Below are positions 37,908 through 49,152 of a DNA stretch of 64,000 bases, one piece after another. Both the position numbers and the translations under genes were made by a program. The notes beneath the pieces were generated by a model. It saw nothing but the letters and a program-made list of their open reading frames with translations, was not told the origin of the DNA and did no database searches. Positions within the stretch are counted from its first letter, which is position 1. Every line of letters begins with the position of its first letter. This DNA is from Flectonema sp. DT1601 (taxonomy: Eukaryota; Euglenozoa; Diplonemea; Diplonemida; Diplonemidae): the NCBI GenBank assembly GCA_964019425.1, contig OZ025796.1:930001-994000 (forward strand). Direction: 5' to 3'.

Positions 37908-38506
37908 TTTACACAAAGCCAAAGGCAGATGGGTAACAAAGTTTTCTAAGTGGGGCTGGGGAGGGAATAAATGAAACAAATAAACAGTAGGAGATATGGG
38001 GTTTCTAAAAGATGAAACGTATTCTAAGAGAACTCGTGGTTATTTATTTAATTAATCTTTTTTTTTTTTTTTTTTTTTTTTTTTCTTTTTAAAAAGTGAT
38101 TTACAGGCACCAGTTCGATCCCCGGTGTGGCTGATTTTTCCGGCGATGGAAGTTTTTTTTGGTTTCTGTTCTTCATGAACTCTAACAAAATCAAATAATA
38201 ATAATAATAAATAAATAAATATAACAAGGTTTAACTTTTACATTGCCGTAGTCTATCAGCAAAGTTGTTTTTTTTTTTCTGGTCTTGCCTAAATAATCGA
38301 ATTAAAGATTTTTTTTTAAAACAAGTGGTCAAAAGAAAATTTTTAAAATTTTACTACTGAAAAAAAAATATTAAAAAAATAAAGAACTTACGCCACATTT
38401 TAAAGAAAAAAACAAAACAAATGCAATAAATAGCATTTAATCAAAAAAAAACAACAACAAAAAAAAAAAAAAAATGTTGCAAAAGACTAAACCAACTACT
38501 ATAAAA
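37908..38506. other. Intergenic spacer with homopolymers
   Basis: No gene seen. It holds T runs (about 38058-38084), an AAT microsatellite near 38196-38220, and a tRNA T-arm-like box B sequence (38107-38133) without the rest of a tRNA. Confidence 0.55.
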
Positions 38507-41500
38507 CTACTGACTATCAGGAGGGCTGAGAGATAGCATTGTTGAAGTTGGTGATTCTGAAGCAAATCGAAGACGAGTTGGAGATGTTGCGGATGAGTGG
38601 TTCATCAACCTTTCAATCTGTCGTTGTGATAATTTTGTATCCGGTGGTGACGACGGTATAGCCGACAATCCTAGATGCAATCTTTCAACTTCAGTCAAGT
38701 GAGTCGATAAAATGTGATTTGACGTATGCAACGCTGCTGGCAAATGTTCCTTCCCAAGCTGAAGAGACGAGTGTAGATAAAATATATCATTCACCAATGA
38801 TGGTCTGGTTTTGAGTATCCAAGCAAGTCTGTTATCCACATCAACCTTCTCAAGTGGTGATATATCAAAGAGTGATGAAGACTCTAAGATATCAACGTCA
38901 ATAACATTACATTCAACGCTCATGACATCATCTGGATCAGCACAACGAGTTGCTATACCACAAGCTAGTTCTTCAGCACCTTCTTTAGTGTCTGCGAATA
39001 CAGATATTACCATTATGTGTTTGTCTGACTTTACTTTTCCCAGTTCGATGTGTGATTCCGGAATCCCACTTATCTCAGATATTAATTTTTTCGTCGGAAA
39101 CAGTTTCCCATCACTGAGTGTGATTGCTATACCTGGAGACCTAAAACGTTTTTCTAATCTTTGAAGGCAGGCAGCTACGAGTGAACTGTGTTCACAGACC
39201 AACGCAGCAGCCCTGTCGAAATCATCAGACGTTTGCAGGTACGGCAACGTTCCAGTAATTCTGGTTATTAAATCCGATGAGATGAGAACTCTTTGACAAG
39301 CAGAGGACATCTTTTCATCTGATAAGATGATGTTGACCGCGAGATCTCTCATCTCATCCTCATCTGATGAATGCTGTCCAGTAATCCGAGCAAGTAGTCC
39401 ATTGGTAACAATGTTAGTGTCAGTCAATAGCATACTTTTACAAGCATTAACTAAGTCTTTATCTTCTTTGATGACATCAACAGCGGCATTGACAGCTTCT
39501 TGTGACCGTCTTGGAGATGCCTGAGAAGGAATACCAAGAATCCTAGAAACCACATCCTGCTGTAGTACAATCTGCTTACACTGATCAGCTAACTCTGGAT
39601 GAGCTAAAACTTTTGATGCCGCCACGATTATGGCTTCGTCACAATATTCCATTTCACTTATCTTCTCTATGAGGTCCGATTGTTGAGATCTACGTGTCAG
39701 TAATCTCTGACAAGTTCCTTTTAATATATCGTCTTTCAGGATTTCTGTGATGCATTCGACAGCTGCGACATCTCTCTTTCGAATGACGTCCTGTTGATGA
39801 GAAGCAGTCTCATAAAGCTGATGTAGTGATCGCTGTTGATATTCTGATTGTGAATTCTTAACTGAGAGTTCATTAATTGCATCAACAAGACTTTTATTCT
39901 CATCATCAGTTGGGGTTGATTTCTGCAATAGTTCGTACTGTTGCAGTTTGTTGGCTGCTTGAGAGGCATCGTTGCGAATAAACTTTTTCAACTCACAATG
40001 TAGTAAGTCGTCGTCTAATAATATTTGAGCCAGTGAGGCTGCTGCTTCAACAAGATCAGTACCACTGTTGGTTTCCTTTGCTCTTTGATAGTTTGTGAAT
40101 AGTTCTTTGATGGTATCTGATTGCCTTCCAACTGACTCTCTTAACAATGGAGGTGCAATAATACTTGGTGTATCTGATGCTGTACGTACACTGATTGGGG
40201 AAATACTATACTTTGGATCAGCAAAACTTCGAACTGTTGATCCTGTCAGTGGAGTGTTGCTTCTCCTTCGATCAATTTTAGATAGCGTAACATCTGCCAG
40301 TACTTTATCACAAAGGAGTTCATCGACTACTTTATGTGCTGCTTTGCGGAGATCTTCATCAGACTTTGATGAATTCATCGCCATCATATTATACCTTCGG
40401 AATGCTGCCTGTATTGAGCCCATCTTGTCTTGTTGTAGTAGACTACATAGCAGCTCATCATTAAGTATATTCTGTACTACAGAAGTAGCAGCAGCAATTC
40501 TCTTTTTCTCAATTACGGGTGAACGACACCAAGAATCTGATGTATTACTATATTGTACATATCTGGTAAGTGATTTTATAATGTCAAAACCTTCAGTTTC
40601 ACTGAATGATATTTCTTTTGATAATAAATCAGTCAGGAGACTGTCTCGAAGAATTACGTCTACAACTTTCTGTGCTGCTTCCATTTTTATTTCGGGTATG
40701 GTTGAAGTAGTGTTGCCAACCATTGATTTATTTAATACGGTAACGTATTCTGCGATTATCGCTATTCGTTCATCCATTTCACTAACAAGTTCACTACAAA
40801 GAGATGGATCGCGATGAATGATTTTAACCAATGAGTGGACTTTGTTTTCGTAATCTGGGTCGCTTCTATCATTCATGAGATGATCAGAATATGTTTTAGG
40901 TTGAATACTAGTCGATGATGACAATGACATAAGAAGATCTGGATCTTGTTGAATAATGTCAACGAGATCTGAAATTATAAGTTCACGACCAGGAGAATCA
41001 CGATTGCTATTTATATACCTGCCGAATGCCTCACGTCGTGGATCATCATCAGGAGGAAGTTCTATTTCTGAAGGAGTATTCTTAACAACTTCATACAGCA
41101 ATGATAACAGTAACGAATCCTTCTTAAGAATCTTAATCAGTGAAGAGGTAGTTTCGTAATTACTGTTGTCAAGGTAGGTTTTAAAGACCTTAATTCTATT
41201 ATCACCAAGACTAGTACCTTTCTGAGCCATTTCATAAAGCACTGGGTCAGCTAGTAGGGATACTATGGCAGACTCAGCTGCTTTGTCTCTCTGCTGAAAC
41301 ATCTTTTCTTGTGATGCAATCAAAGCCCACATGCTATTGAGTCTGTGTTGTTGACTAACAGAAGCTTCCTTAGCAAGTTGTTGAGTCTCAATGACCATTT
41401 CATTATATTTGTGTTCATCAGGACAACTTTCACAAATATTAAAATATTCCCTCAACGATCCAGGTAATGTATCCTTTGGTCGTTGAGAAGAAGTTTGTTG

Positions 41501-44500
41501 AACTCGTCTCTCAGCTGCTTCAATGGAGGCTACAGAAGTAAGGATTGCTTCTTCTTGTTTTTTGAGAAACCTTTCAGCTGTATGTAACTCTCTACGGAGT
41601 TCGTTACACTGATGACATTCAATTTTTGACTGCAATTCAGCAATCTCTTTCTTTGCATCTTCTTCTCTGGCTGCAGCATCCTGAACAAGTTTGAGAAGCC
41701 CATCGGCTGATCGCTCCGCGTGATTTCTTTGAGTTGTTGTTTCTGCGAGTTGATTGAGTAAGCCATTAATATCTTGATCACTTTGTAGATCACATGTGAC
41801 GTATTTATTAACACAGATTGGTTTTCTTGGACTACCCGGCTGTACAATCCTACCACTATGATCAACCATAGACATAGAATAACTTTCCAAGGGCGTCATA
41901 TATGTACATGCTTCTGCTGTTGTCATCTGAACTGTAGACGTAGAAGCAACAGTACTTTCAGTGATAGTAGTTTGACTGCTGTTGTTAACGGCTATGGATG
42001 ATCTTTTAAATGGTGAACGAGGTCCTTCAACATGACTATTCATTGTTGTGTAGTGATCACTACAAACTAAAGAATGTATTGACGGAACTGGACAACTGTC
42101 CATTCTACTCTCTGACAACTCACTAATGTGAATCTCATCAATGAAGCTGCTGTGATCATACGCAGAACCTGAAATATCAATTTCTGTATAACTCGCTACC
42201 TCTCTCTTTGGATAGAGAAAGATTGGATCCCAAGACGGTAGTACGTGAGGTTCTAGTTTGTCTTCCCATAAACAATTTGGATAACATTCGTCTTGAGTTT
42301 GATCGCTGCTGGAATCCAAAGAGAATTCATCTTCAAAACGAGTTTCAAAATTTGAATTTCGAATCCCCTGCTGAGGTAACGGTGGTAGTGTTGGTGATAT
42401 CTCATGGTCGAGTTCTTCTCCTGCTAGATCTCCACCGTCACATGCAGTTCCACCTTCGAGTGCTTTAAACTCAGCAAGATAACTGTCAGTAAAGTTTTTT
42501 AGAGACGTTCCCCCTTTGACTATCGAACCTTTTTTTGTTAATGGTGCCAGTTGGGATGCTATTTTCAATACTTTTCGAGGTGCTCGTCGACGCGGTGATG
42601 AAAACCCGCTGCGACTACTGGCTGCGCTACCGAAAGACGCTGCCAGGATGTCATCAGCTGTACCGAAACTGTTGTCAAACATCGATTCCTTTGCTAATGG
42701 TTCGCGTTCTTTTTGAATACTCAACGATGAGTTTAGTTGTTTTTGTTTTCTCTCTCTACGAGTTTGAAGTCTCTTTAAGACTGTTTTCTGAACTCCTGTC
42801 TGCGCTCCACTATGTTTTGGACTTCCCTCATCATTGTCATTGTCATCACTACAAACAGAATGTGTTGGGGTTCGTAAAATAGGCGTCCTTATGACACTCG
42901 TCCCTCCTTTATGACTAGTGTCTCTAGACCTTTCAGTAAAAGCAATAGATGACATGCTTATTGTTATCTTTTCATTACCATCACTTCGTACGATTACTTC
43001 ACAACAGCCTCCTATTACAGACTCAAGATTCGGAAGGATACCAGAAAAGACTTTATCACGTGGAACTGAATTAGGGGTATCAGCGCACCTAATGACAACA
43101 GAGAATAAAACAGGTACTGAACCAATGTGTTGTGTTAATTCAGTAAAACATTCAACGTATTCTGAATTCGATAGGATTATTTTACTATCTTGCAATTCTG
43201 GTACTGAGAACCATGATGAACCCGAATTGTTACCTCCAGGCAAAGCAGATACTACTTTGCACATTCTCTCTGGTTTACGCTGTAGGACGGGATCGAACTG
43301 GAGGCTTTGGACGGTGTACGAGAAGAATAATCGATTTTTTTGAGCCTCAACATTCAACTTATAGTTGTCAACAGTAATTTGCTTAAGAGAATAACTTCTG
43401 ATGTCATCAACATGAATAGACTTAGATGTGTGCAATACCCCAGTTGATCTATCTACTATTTTAACAACTAAGTGTGAATCAGTAATGTAAGGAATAGTGA
43501 TGTCTTTGTTGATCGTGAAATATGATTTTCCGGATTCAAGTAGGATATAGCTATCCTGAAATAATAATTGTGTGTTTCCAGCTGATGCGAGCAGAGTTAA
43601 AAAGACATCATAGTGCGTACTAAGAGTGCCGTCAGTAATGTCAACAGACGTTAATTTTAGTATCCAAGTTGGAACATTTATATTTCCACGAGCCTGACTC
43701 GTTGATGACAGTCGTTCTAAGAACTCATCTGGTTCAGAAGCGTGAGAAGTTGGAGGTGAAAAAACATCTCTATGAGATGGTGTATTCTGGAGTGAATAAA
43801 CAGGACTAGCTGATTTTCCAATTATCGTGAGAACGATTGTAATAACCGACTCATCAACAGAAGAAATACGACCAACAGGATAAAGTGATATCAACACATC
43901 TCTTGAAAAGCTATCCGTAAGCACTTCATGTAAATCAGTCAATAAAGAAACAGTTGAATACTTTACTGATTGGAATCCGTTGGTAGAGTAATCAACTTCA
44001 ATTTGATAATATAAAAAGTCTGTCGGGACATTATCGAGAGATATGACTTCATCTACAGTTCTAAATGTGTAACTGTTATTAAAGATATCAATCTGAACAG
44101 GTGAAATAGTTTTGTTCATGTCTGAATTTGAAAAGCTTACTGACTTCAGAGCTAATGATATATTTCTTCCAGAACCGCAGTCTAATAAAGTTTTCCCAAC
44201 ATCGACGCCTTCATTAGTTTCTACTAATGTTTGTGACACGATTGGATGTTCGTGAAGGAAATTCTCAGATTTCATCTCCCGAACCCCTGGAGCACACACC
44301 ACATGTAATAAAGCCGGGTTCTTATCAAGAAGTACGGTCATTTTTTCAGAAATCGTGTCTACTCCAGATTTGCAATCCAGAAGTATCTTTTTTTCAATTT
44401 TTTGATATCCAGTACTAACAACATTCCCAAGGTGTAGAACAGACCATCTAAGATGAATATGCTTTGAGCTACTGGAGTTTATATCAATAGTAATGGGTTG

Positions 44501-47500
44501 TGGTTCACCAAACCCACAAACAATTCCCTTAGGATTGTCAGCGGGATAATGGATAGCAACTGCTGTACACTCTACAGCTGTTGCATGATGGGGAGTTAGC
44601 GACACTGTCACTAAATGTTGTCTTGCAAGTGGTTCTGTTTTCAGTCTGTAAAAACCAGCAGCAGAATACCCCGTTTCCGACATAACAAATAAACACCATT
44701 TTGAAAACCAATACCAAAGAGAACTAACAACTGGTGTCTTATATGGTACTACAGAAAGTGACTGACGAACTTGTTTTTTTGATCGAACAGATTTATTAAA
44801 TAATTTACTGTAAGCAGATGACATCATGTTATAAGAAATATTCATCTGCAAGGATGTTTCCAATAGACTTGATACAGCTGCAGTCGTGATGGGTTTGCGA
44901 GTTCTCGGAGGAGACGCATCTAATTTCGCTTGTTTCTCTGCTTTTAATAATAATCGTTTAGCTTCTTGAAGATTGTTTGCGACTTCCAAATCAACTTCGA
45001 TGTTTCCGCTTCCAATGCCTTCAGACTCAAGTTGATCATCAAGAAGACGAATAGAGTTGAGGATTGTATAGGTTTGCTTTAAAACAGATGAATGTTCTTC
45101 TCTTTGCCAAGTGATACTTTCAATACAAGATTTCAATGCTGACAGCGCAGCAGTTACAGTTGGTAAGGAATCGTTGATATCGCTGTGGATGTCATTTGTA
45201 TGATCATTTTCTATTCTATCAATTAGTCTTCTACAACAGTCTACAATAATTGAGACTACATGGTTCACTTGTAATCCTGTTGTTTGACTGGGTTGCCAAT
45301 TGCTTAGTAAAATATTTTTCAATAGTAAAAATAACTCTGAGAATGAAACCTCACTCTCAGTCGTCTTCTGATCTTTTATTCTTTCAGATAATCGTCTGCA
45401 GCAGACTACAGCGCATTGAACCAAATCATCAAAAGGAATATTTTCTTCAGATTGATCAAATGCAATTTTATAAATAACACAAAAGGCTTGGGCGACGTTA
45501 TCATAGACAGCTTCACAATACGGAGGATCAATACGAGAGAGTAATGAACAACAAGATGATATTCTCTTTGACAGGTAAAGACTATCCGTAGTAAACTCTT
45601 CTGAAAACAATTCTTGAATACTACCCGGAATTGTGTCGAGACCTTCTTGAGAATATGATATTCTTGTTCTTGGAGGAGACGCATCAAGGAATGCTTGTTT
45701 TGTTAGTTTTCTGATAATTGAATATGTTTCACACAAAACAGATGAGAGACTACCATCTGTGTCATTACATCCAGTACCTAATCCTTCAATTGATAATTGA
45801 TTGTCTAACTTAACTGATAGACTGTGAATCCGATGAACACATTCCATAGTTTCGTATTCATTCTCAGGAACTGTTTGAATTCCCTTAGAACACGACGCTC
45901 CTGAAGGCTCCCATTCATCAGCAGCAGCAACATTCTTCTTGTCTAGGCGTTCAATACGGGGTACACCAGTACCACATCCTACAGCCAATCCAATGTCACT
46001 TTTAATTGAAAATATGAGTTCCGATGTTGCTGTTTTCCTCGGCTTTAAGACCCTCAGTAGTAATATCTGAGCCTCCACATCAACATGAATAATCTCAATA
46101 TCAGTAACATGTTTTATATGTCTTTGTTGTAACATTCTCGTTAGAGCTGCTGCTCCAGTGAACTGTCTGGGAGTTTGAATCCAAATGAGTGGTTCTGGTT
46201 GGCTTATTGCAGTAGTATCGACTCCTCTAGAACTTAATACGTCAAGTTTAGTAACGGCATTGTGGATATTTAGAACTAAACTTCCATGCATTCCTTCTAT
46301 CTTCACTGCTACCTTCTCTCTCCCACCTGTGTAAGGAACAATGTATTGCTCGGTAACACCAAGGATGGTATTCTCTCCGTCAAGAACTTCTACTCGGAGG
46401 TCGAGTCCTGGAGAGAAGTTTTCCCGACCTCCATCAGATGGAATATTAAATACAGCTGGTGATTTCCCTTCACCCATATCACTAAGTGGTAATACGTAAG
46501 CAGGTTCAGATAATCCACATATCGTAAGTGAAATCTTAGCAGAAGGGGGTTGGAAGGTGCAGCTTGCAGCTGACACGGAAACGATGTTTTTCCTTCTGGG
46601 CGAAGGACTTGGAGAAGCGGTTTTTAATTCAAGTTGAAGATTTCCCAAAATATCATCTTCCGCGATTGCTGCAGCAAGACCTGCTCGTCTTTCAGTAATA
46701 GCTGAGCGGAGGTTCTCTTCAGTCAGGCGCATCTCTGTTTGGACCATATCGAGCTCACATTCTAAAGCTTTCGCAGGGTCAGTTAATATGTCATCAGTAT
46801 CCATAATACCTCCTTGTTTACCAAGTCTTTCTAGTTCTGTTTTAGCTCGTGGGATCATACCTTCCCAACCGTGAGGCATTTCTCCACTTTTTATAGCCCC
46901 CAGAGCAGTCACTATTTCATCACGATGTCTTTCTAAATTACTCTTTTTACTGTGTAGTTGATACCAGTATGCTTCAGGTTCATTTGAAGGCTTTCTTGCT
47001 ACTGACTTTGATGTTACTGTTGTTTGAGATCTCTTTCTGGGTGTTGTCGGTACCCATATATCAGAAGGTGATAGCATTCCGGGAGTTTTCACTGAAGTTG
47101 CTAAATATCCTTCACCCATGACGTGTGTAGTTTGAACTCCTTTGTTATTCTCATCGCGGAATGCATTTGATCTCATGATTGCTAGTTTGGTCAATCCTTC
47201 ATTCTCAGCAGCTACTTCTTTCAAAGCTTTCTCAAGGGCTTCTCGCCCTGGAGCTGTTTCTTTTAAAAGCAGCAGCAGCTCTTCATTTTCTGAATTTACT
47301 GATAACTGGGCCTCTGCCTTCCCAAGTTTGCTAGTGAGATCTTTAGCACGTTTATTGAGTGTGACATTTTCCTGTGCGACTCTGCGATTTTCAGCGAATA
47401 GACGATCGTTGTCAGTTAGTTGTTGAGTTGAGTTAGAGATCTGAGCGAGTGCATTAGCCAGCTCGAGGTCGTTTGCTGCGTTTTTACTTGTGATTTGCTC

Positions 47501-48547
47501 CAAGTGGGTTCCAAGCTGACGGAGTTCCTTTTCTAATATTTGACACCTTGACCTGGAAACATCTAAATCTTCAGAAAGTAAAACATTCTTGTCAACTGTC
47601 AGTTGTAGTTCTGCGCTCAGAGCAGTCAGTTTTCTCTCCGTTCCGGTGATGGCTGCTTCGAGTTCAAGTTTTTCTTTTTGAAGACTTATTTCGTGTGTGT
47701 GGTTTTCAATCCATTTTGATAATTCTGTTTCTGCAGTTGTTGCTCTTGTTGTTGCATCTTTACATGATTTCATCGCGTGCATCATCTTCTCTTCAGCATC
47801 TGTTGCTCTTAAGCAATCTTCTTTTGATGTCTTCTTTGCTATTTCTAACTCTTTCCGAAACAAACTAAAGTCTTCTCTTAATTTCGATAACTCTGATTGA
47901 GTTTTCGCAAAATCTTCAGCTACCTTGCCAGTCTTTATTGAGGGTAGAGTGTGACGGTTACTTTTCTTGAATGCTCGTAGACGCGGGTTTTTAGTTGTCT
48001 CATCATTCGGAATCTCACCATTTAATGCGATCCCGAGATCTCGTTGAAGTAGTCGAGTTTCAGCTTTGAGTGCCTTGTTTTCGACTTTTAATGAGTCAGT
48101 TTCTTTTAATATCTTTTCATATTCTGTCTCTATGTGAGGGAGTCGTTCTGCAGCATCTCTCATCCGCTGGAGATCAAAGTGTTGTTCGAGTCCCTCGCGG
48201 ATGTTTTTTTCACCAACCTGCTCGAGTCCATCTTTTAGCTTTTGGTTAGTAAGTAACTTGGTAACACTTTCTTGTTCTGCATCACAGTGAATCTGTGACA
48301 ACAATGAATCAGTTATTGCGTGGACCTGATCTACTTCTTGTGCTACAGGTGAACCAGATCGTGATAAGGATCTCTGTGAGGGAGTTTCTCGTGGGCTTCT
48401 TGTTGCTGGTGTTTCAATCATTAACGGTGGTCTTGGGACATTAGTAACAGACACAACTGGTGTCGTAGATGCTACAGTTGGTGGAGAAGTAATACAATAA
48501 TCATCTAATAGAGCTCTCAACTTTCCAGGGTCGGAGGGGGTCCTCAT
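38507..48547 (-). CDS. Giant coiled-coil and helical-repeat protein, 3346 residues
   Basis: Not recognised as a named family. In order: a Ser/Pro-rich head with ETPATRSPRETPSQRS; long coiled coils (about residues 80-480); beta-rich C2-like segments (about 640-760 and several later); an internal duplication at about 930-1250 whose halves each end in DASPPRTR; a Ser-rich middle; a second coiled coil (about 2230-2330); a run of about twelve short helical repeats (about 2430-3130), consensus AAxxVxxILxDxxLxxxCxxxL; and a small SEA/ferredoxin-like segment (about 3134-3209, SEISGIPESHIELGKV). No membrane span or enzyme motif. Coiled coils plus repeats suggest a cytoskeletal or basal-body scaffold, which is inference. 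The ATG follows TATTAAACAG by 16 nt. Confidence 0.8.
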   Translation of the reverse strand: MRTPSDPGKLRALLDDYCITSPPTVASTTPVVSVTNVPRPPLMIETPATRSPRETPSQRSLSRSGSPVAQEVDQVHAITDSLLSQIHCDAEQESVTKLLTNQKLKDGLEQVGEKNIREGLEQHFDLQRMRDAAERLPHIETEYEKILKETDSLKVENKALKAETRLLQRDLGIALNGEIPNDETTKNPRLRAFKKSNRHTLPSIKTGKVAEDFAKTQSELSKLREDFSLFRKELEIAKKTSKEDCLRATDAEEKMMHAMKSCKDATTRATTAETELSKWIENHTHEISLQKEKLELEAAITGTERKLTALSAELQLTVDKNVLLSEDLDVSRSRCQILEKELRQLGTHLEQITSKNAANDLELANALAQISNSTQQLTDNDRLFAENRRVAQENVTLNKRAKDLTSKLGKAEAQLSVNSENEELLLLLKETAPGREALEKALKEVAAENEGLTKLAIMRSNAFRDENNKGVQTTHVMGEGYLATSVKTPGMLSPSDIWVPTTPRKRSQTTVTSKSVARKPSNEPEAYWYQLHSKKSNLERHRDEIVTALGAIKSGEMPHGWEGMIPRAKTELERLGKQGGIMDTDDILTDPAKALECELDMVQTEMRLTEENLRSAITERRAGLAAAIAEDDILGNLQLELKTASPSPSPRRKNIVSVSAASCTFQPPSAKISLTICGLSEPAYVLPLSDMGEGKSPAVFNIPSDGGRENFSPGLDLRVEVLDGENTILGVTEQYIVPYTGGREKVAVKIEGMHGSLVLNIHNAVTKLDVLSSRGVDTTAISQPEPLIWIQTPRQFTGAAALTRMLQQRHIKHVTDIEIIHVDVEAQILLLRVLKPRKTATSELIFSIKSDIGLAVGCGTGVPRIERLDKKNVAAADEWEPSGASCSKGIQTVPENEYETMECVHRIHSLSVKLDNQLSIEGLGTGCNDTDGSLSSVLCETYSIIRKLTKQAFLDASPPRTRISYSQEGLDTIPGSIQELFSEEFTTDSLYLSKRISSCCSLLSRIDPPYCEAVYDNVAQAFCVIYKIAFDQSEENIPFDDLVQCAVVCCRRLSERIKDQKTTESEVSFSELFLLLKNILLSNWQPSQTTGLQVNHVVSIIVDCCRRLIDRIENDHTNDIHSDINDSLPTVTAALSALKSCIESITWQREEHSSVLKQTYTILNSIRLLDDQLESEGIGSGNIEVDLEVANNLQEAKRLLLKAEKQAKLDASPPRTRKPITTAAVSSLLETSLQMNISYNMMSSAYSKLFNKSVRSKKQVRQSLSVVPYKTPVVSSLWYWFSKWCLFVMSETGYSAAGFYRLKTEPLARQHLVTVSLTPHHATAVECTAVAIHYPADNPKGIVCGFGEPQPITIDINSSSSKHIHLRWSVLHLGNVVSTGYQKIEKKILLDCKSGVDTISEKMTVLLDKNPALLHVVCAPGVREMKSENFLHEHPIVSQTLVETNEGVDVGKTLLDCGSGRNISLALKSVSFSNSDMNKTISPVQIDIFNNSYTFRTVDEVISLDNVPTDFLYYQIEVDYSTNGFQSVKYSTVSLLTDLHEVLTDSFSRDVLISLYPVGRISSVDESVITIVLTIIGKSASPVYSLQNTPSHRDVFSPPTSHASEPDEFLERLSSTSQARGNINVPTWILKLTSVDITDGTLSTHYDVFLTLLASAGNTQLLFQDSYILLESGKSYFTINKDITIPYITDSHLVVKIVDRSTGVLHTSKSIHVDDIRSYSLKQITVDNYKLNVEAQKNRLFFSYTVQSLQFDPVLQRKPERMCKVVSALPGGNNSGSSWFSVPELQDSKIILSNSEYVECFTELTQHIGSVPVLFSVVIRCADTPNSVPRDKVFSGILPNLESVIGGCCEVIVRSDGNEKITISMSSIAFTERSRDTSHKGGTSVIRTPILRTPTHSVCSDDNDNDEGSPKHSGAQTGVQKTVLKRLQTRRERKQKQLNSSLSIQKEREPLAKESMFDNSFGTADDILAASFGSAASSRSGFSSPRRRAPRKVLKIASQLAPLTKKGSIVKGGTSLKNFTDSYLAEFKALEGGTACDGGDLAGEELDHEISPTLPPLPQQGIRNSNFETRFEDEFSLDSSSDQTQDECYPNCLWEDKLEPHVLPSWDPIFLYPKREVASYTEIDISGSAYDHSSFIDEIHISELSESRMDSCPVPSIHSLVCSDHYTTMNSHVEGPRSPFKRSSIAVNNSSQTTITESTVASTSTVQMTTAEACTYMTPLESYSMSMVDHSGRIVQPGSPRKPICVNKYVTCDLQSDQDINGLLNQLAETTTQRNHAERSADGLLKLVQDAAAREEDAKKEIAELQSKIECHQCNELRRELHTAERFLKKQEEAILTSVASIEAAERRVQQTSSQRPKDTLPGSLREYFNICESCPDEHKYNEMVIETQQLAKEASVSQQHRLNSMWALIASQEKMFQQRDKAAESAIVSLLADPVLYEMAQKGTSLGDNRIKVFKTYLDNSNYETTSSLIKILKKDSLLLSLLYEVVKNTPSEIELPPDDDPRREAFGRYINSNRDSPGRELIISDLVDIIQQDPDLLMSLSSSTSIQPKTYSDHLMNDRSDPDYENKVHSLVKIIHRDPSLCSELVSEMDERIAIIAEYVTVLNKSMVGNTTSTIPEIKMEAAQKVVDVILRDSLLTDLLSKEISFSETEGFDIIKSLTRYVQYSNTSDSWCRSPVIEKKRIAAATSVVQNILNDELLCSLLQQDKMGSIQAAFRRYNMMAMNSSKSDEDLRKAAHKVVDELLCDKVLADVTLSKIDRRRSNTPLTGSTVRSFADPKYSISPISVRTASDTPSIIAPPLLRESVGRQSDTIKELFTNYQRAKETNSGTDLVEAAASLAQILLDDDLLHCELKKFIRNDASQAANKLQQYELLQKSTPTDDENKSLVDAINELSVKNSQSEYQQRSLHQLYETASHQQDVIRKRDVAAVECITEILKDDILKGTCQRLLTRRSQQSDLIEKISEMEYCDEAIIVAASKVLAHPELADQCKQIVLQQDVVSRILGIPSQASPRRSQEAVNAAVDVIKEDKDLVNACKSMLLTDTNIVTNGLLARITGQHSSDEDEMRDLAVNIILSDEKMSSACQRVLISSDLITRITGTLPYLQTSDDFDRAAALVCEHSSLVAACLQRLEKRFRSPGIAITLSDGKLFPTKKLISEISGIPESHIELGKVKSDKHIMVISVFADTKEGAEELACGIATRCADPDDVMSVECNVIDVDILESSSLFDISPLEKVDVDNRLAWILKTRPSLVNDIFYLHSSLQLGKEHLPAALHTSNHILSTHLTEVERLHLGLSAIPSSPPDTKLSQRQIERLMNHSSATSPTRLRFASESPTSTMLSLSPPDSQ

Positions 48548-48563
48548 GTTTTAGCCCCCAGCC

Positions 48564-48574
48564 CTGTTTAATAT
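48564..48574 (-). promoter_or_regulatory. Splice-acceptor-like site before the giant coiled-coil gene
   Basis: The minus strand reads TATTAAACAG, then 16 nt, then ATG. The tract is T/A-rich rather than purely pyrimidine. Confidence 0.35.
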
Positions 48575-49152
48575 AATTAAAAAATAACTATTAACGTCAT
48601 TTTTCGTTTTCCAACACAAAAAGAGTTCAAATATAAGTTTATGTTGATTTCGTTGTCATGAAAATGACTACTTTCGGTTTTCAGTGTAAAGAAATGGATG
48701 CTAATTATCTTTTTTTTTTTTTTTTTTTTTTTTTTCGATTAAAAAAAAAAGAACAGCTAATCAACTTCCATTCATAAATATCATAAAGGTACCTATACAC
48801 GAAACCTGTGAAACAAGTTTTGAGTAATAAGTACAATAAATTCGATTAAAGAGAGGAAGAGTAAAACAATAAGGAATTTAATATTTTGAATGGATCAGAA
48901 GAAACCAACAGTGAGAATGTGTAGCAACACAGCAAGCACAACCACAACAAGAATGGTTGAAAAATAATTGCATAAGGATTATAAAGTATTTTTTTTTACA
49001 AACACACTAACAGATAAAATAACAGAAAAACAGATTTAAAGAACTTGTTTTCTAAGTTTTTTTTTTTTTTTTTTTTGTTTACCATTTCCCACCGTTAAAT
49101 ACAATAGGTTAAAACAGAACCAATAAATAAAAAAAGTAAAATAAAAACATGA
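48575..49152. other. Intergenic spacer with T runs
   Basis: AT-rich, no gene seen; T runs at about 48711-48735 and 49058-49076. Confidence 0.6.

Noticed and set aside
38107-38133. tRNA T-arm-like sequence (box B form, CAGTTCGATCCCCGG)
   Set aside because: Only a T arm with one mismatch is present; a T run lies where the D and anticodon arms should be, and no matching acceptor stem is found. At most a decayed tRNA-derived fragment.
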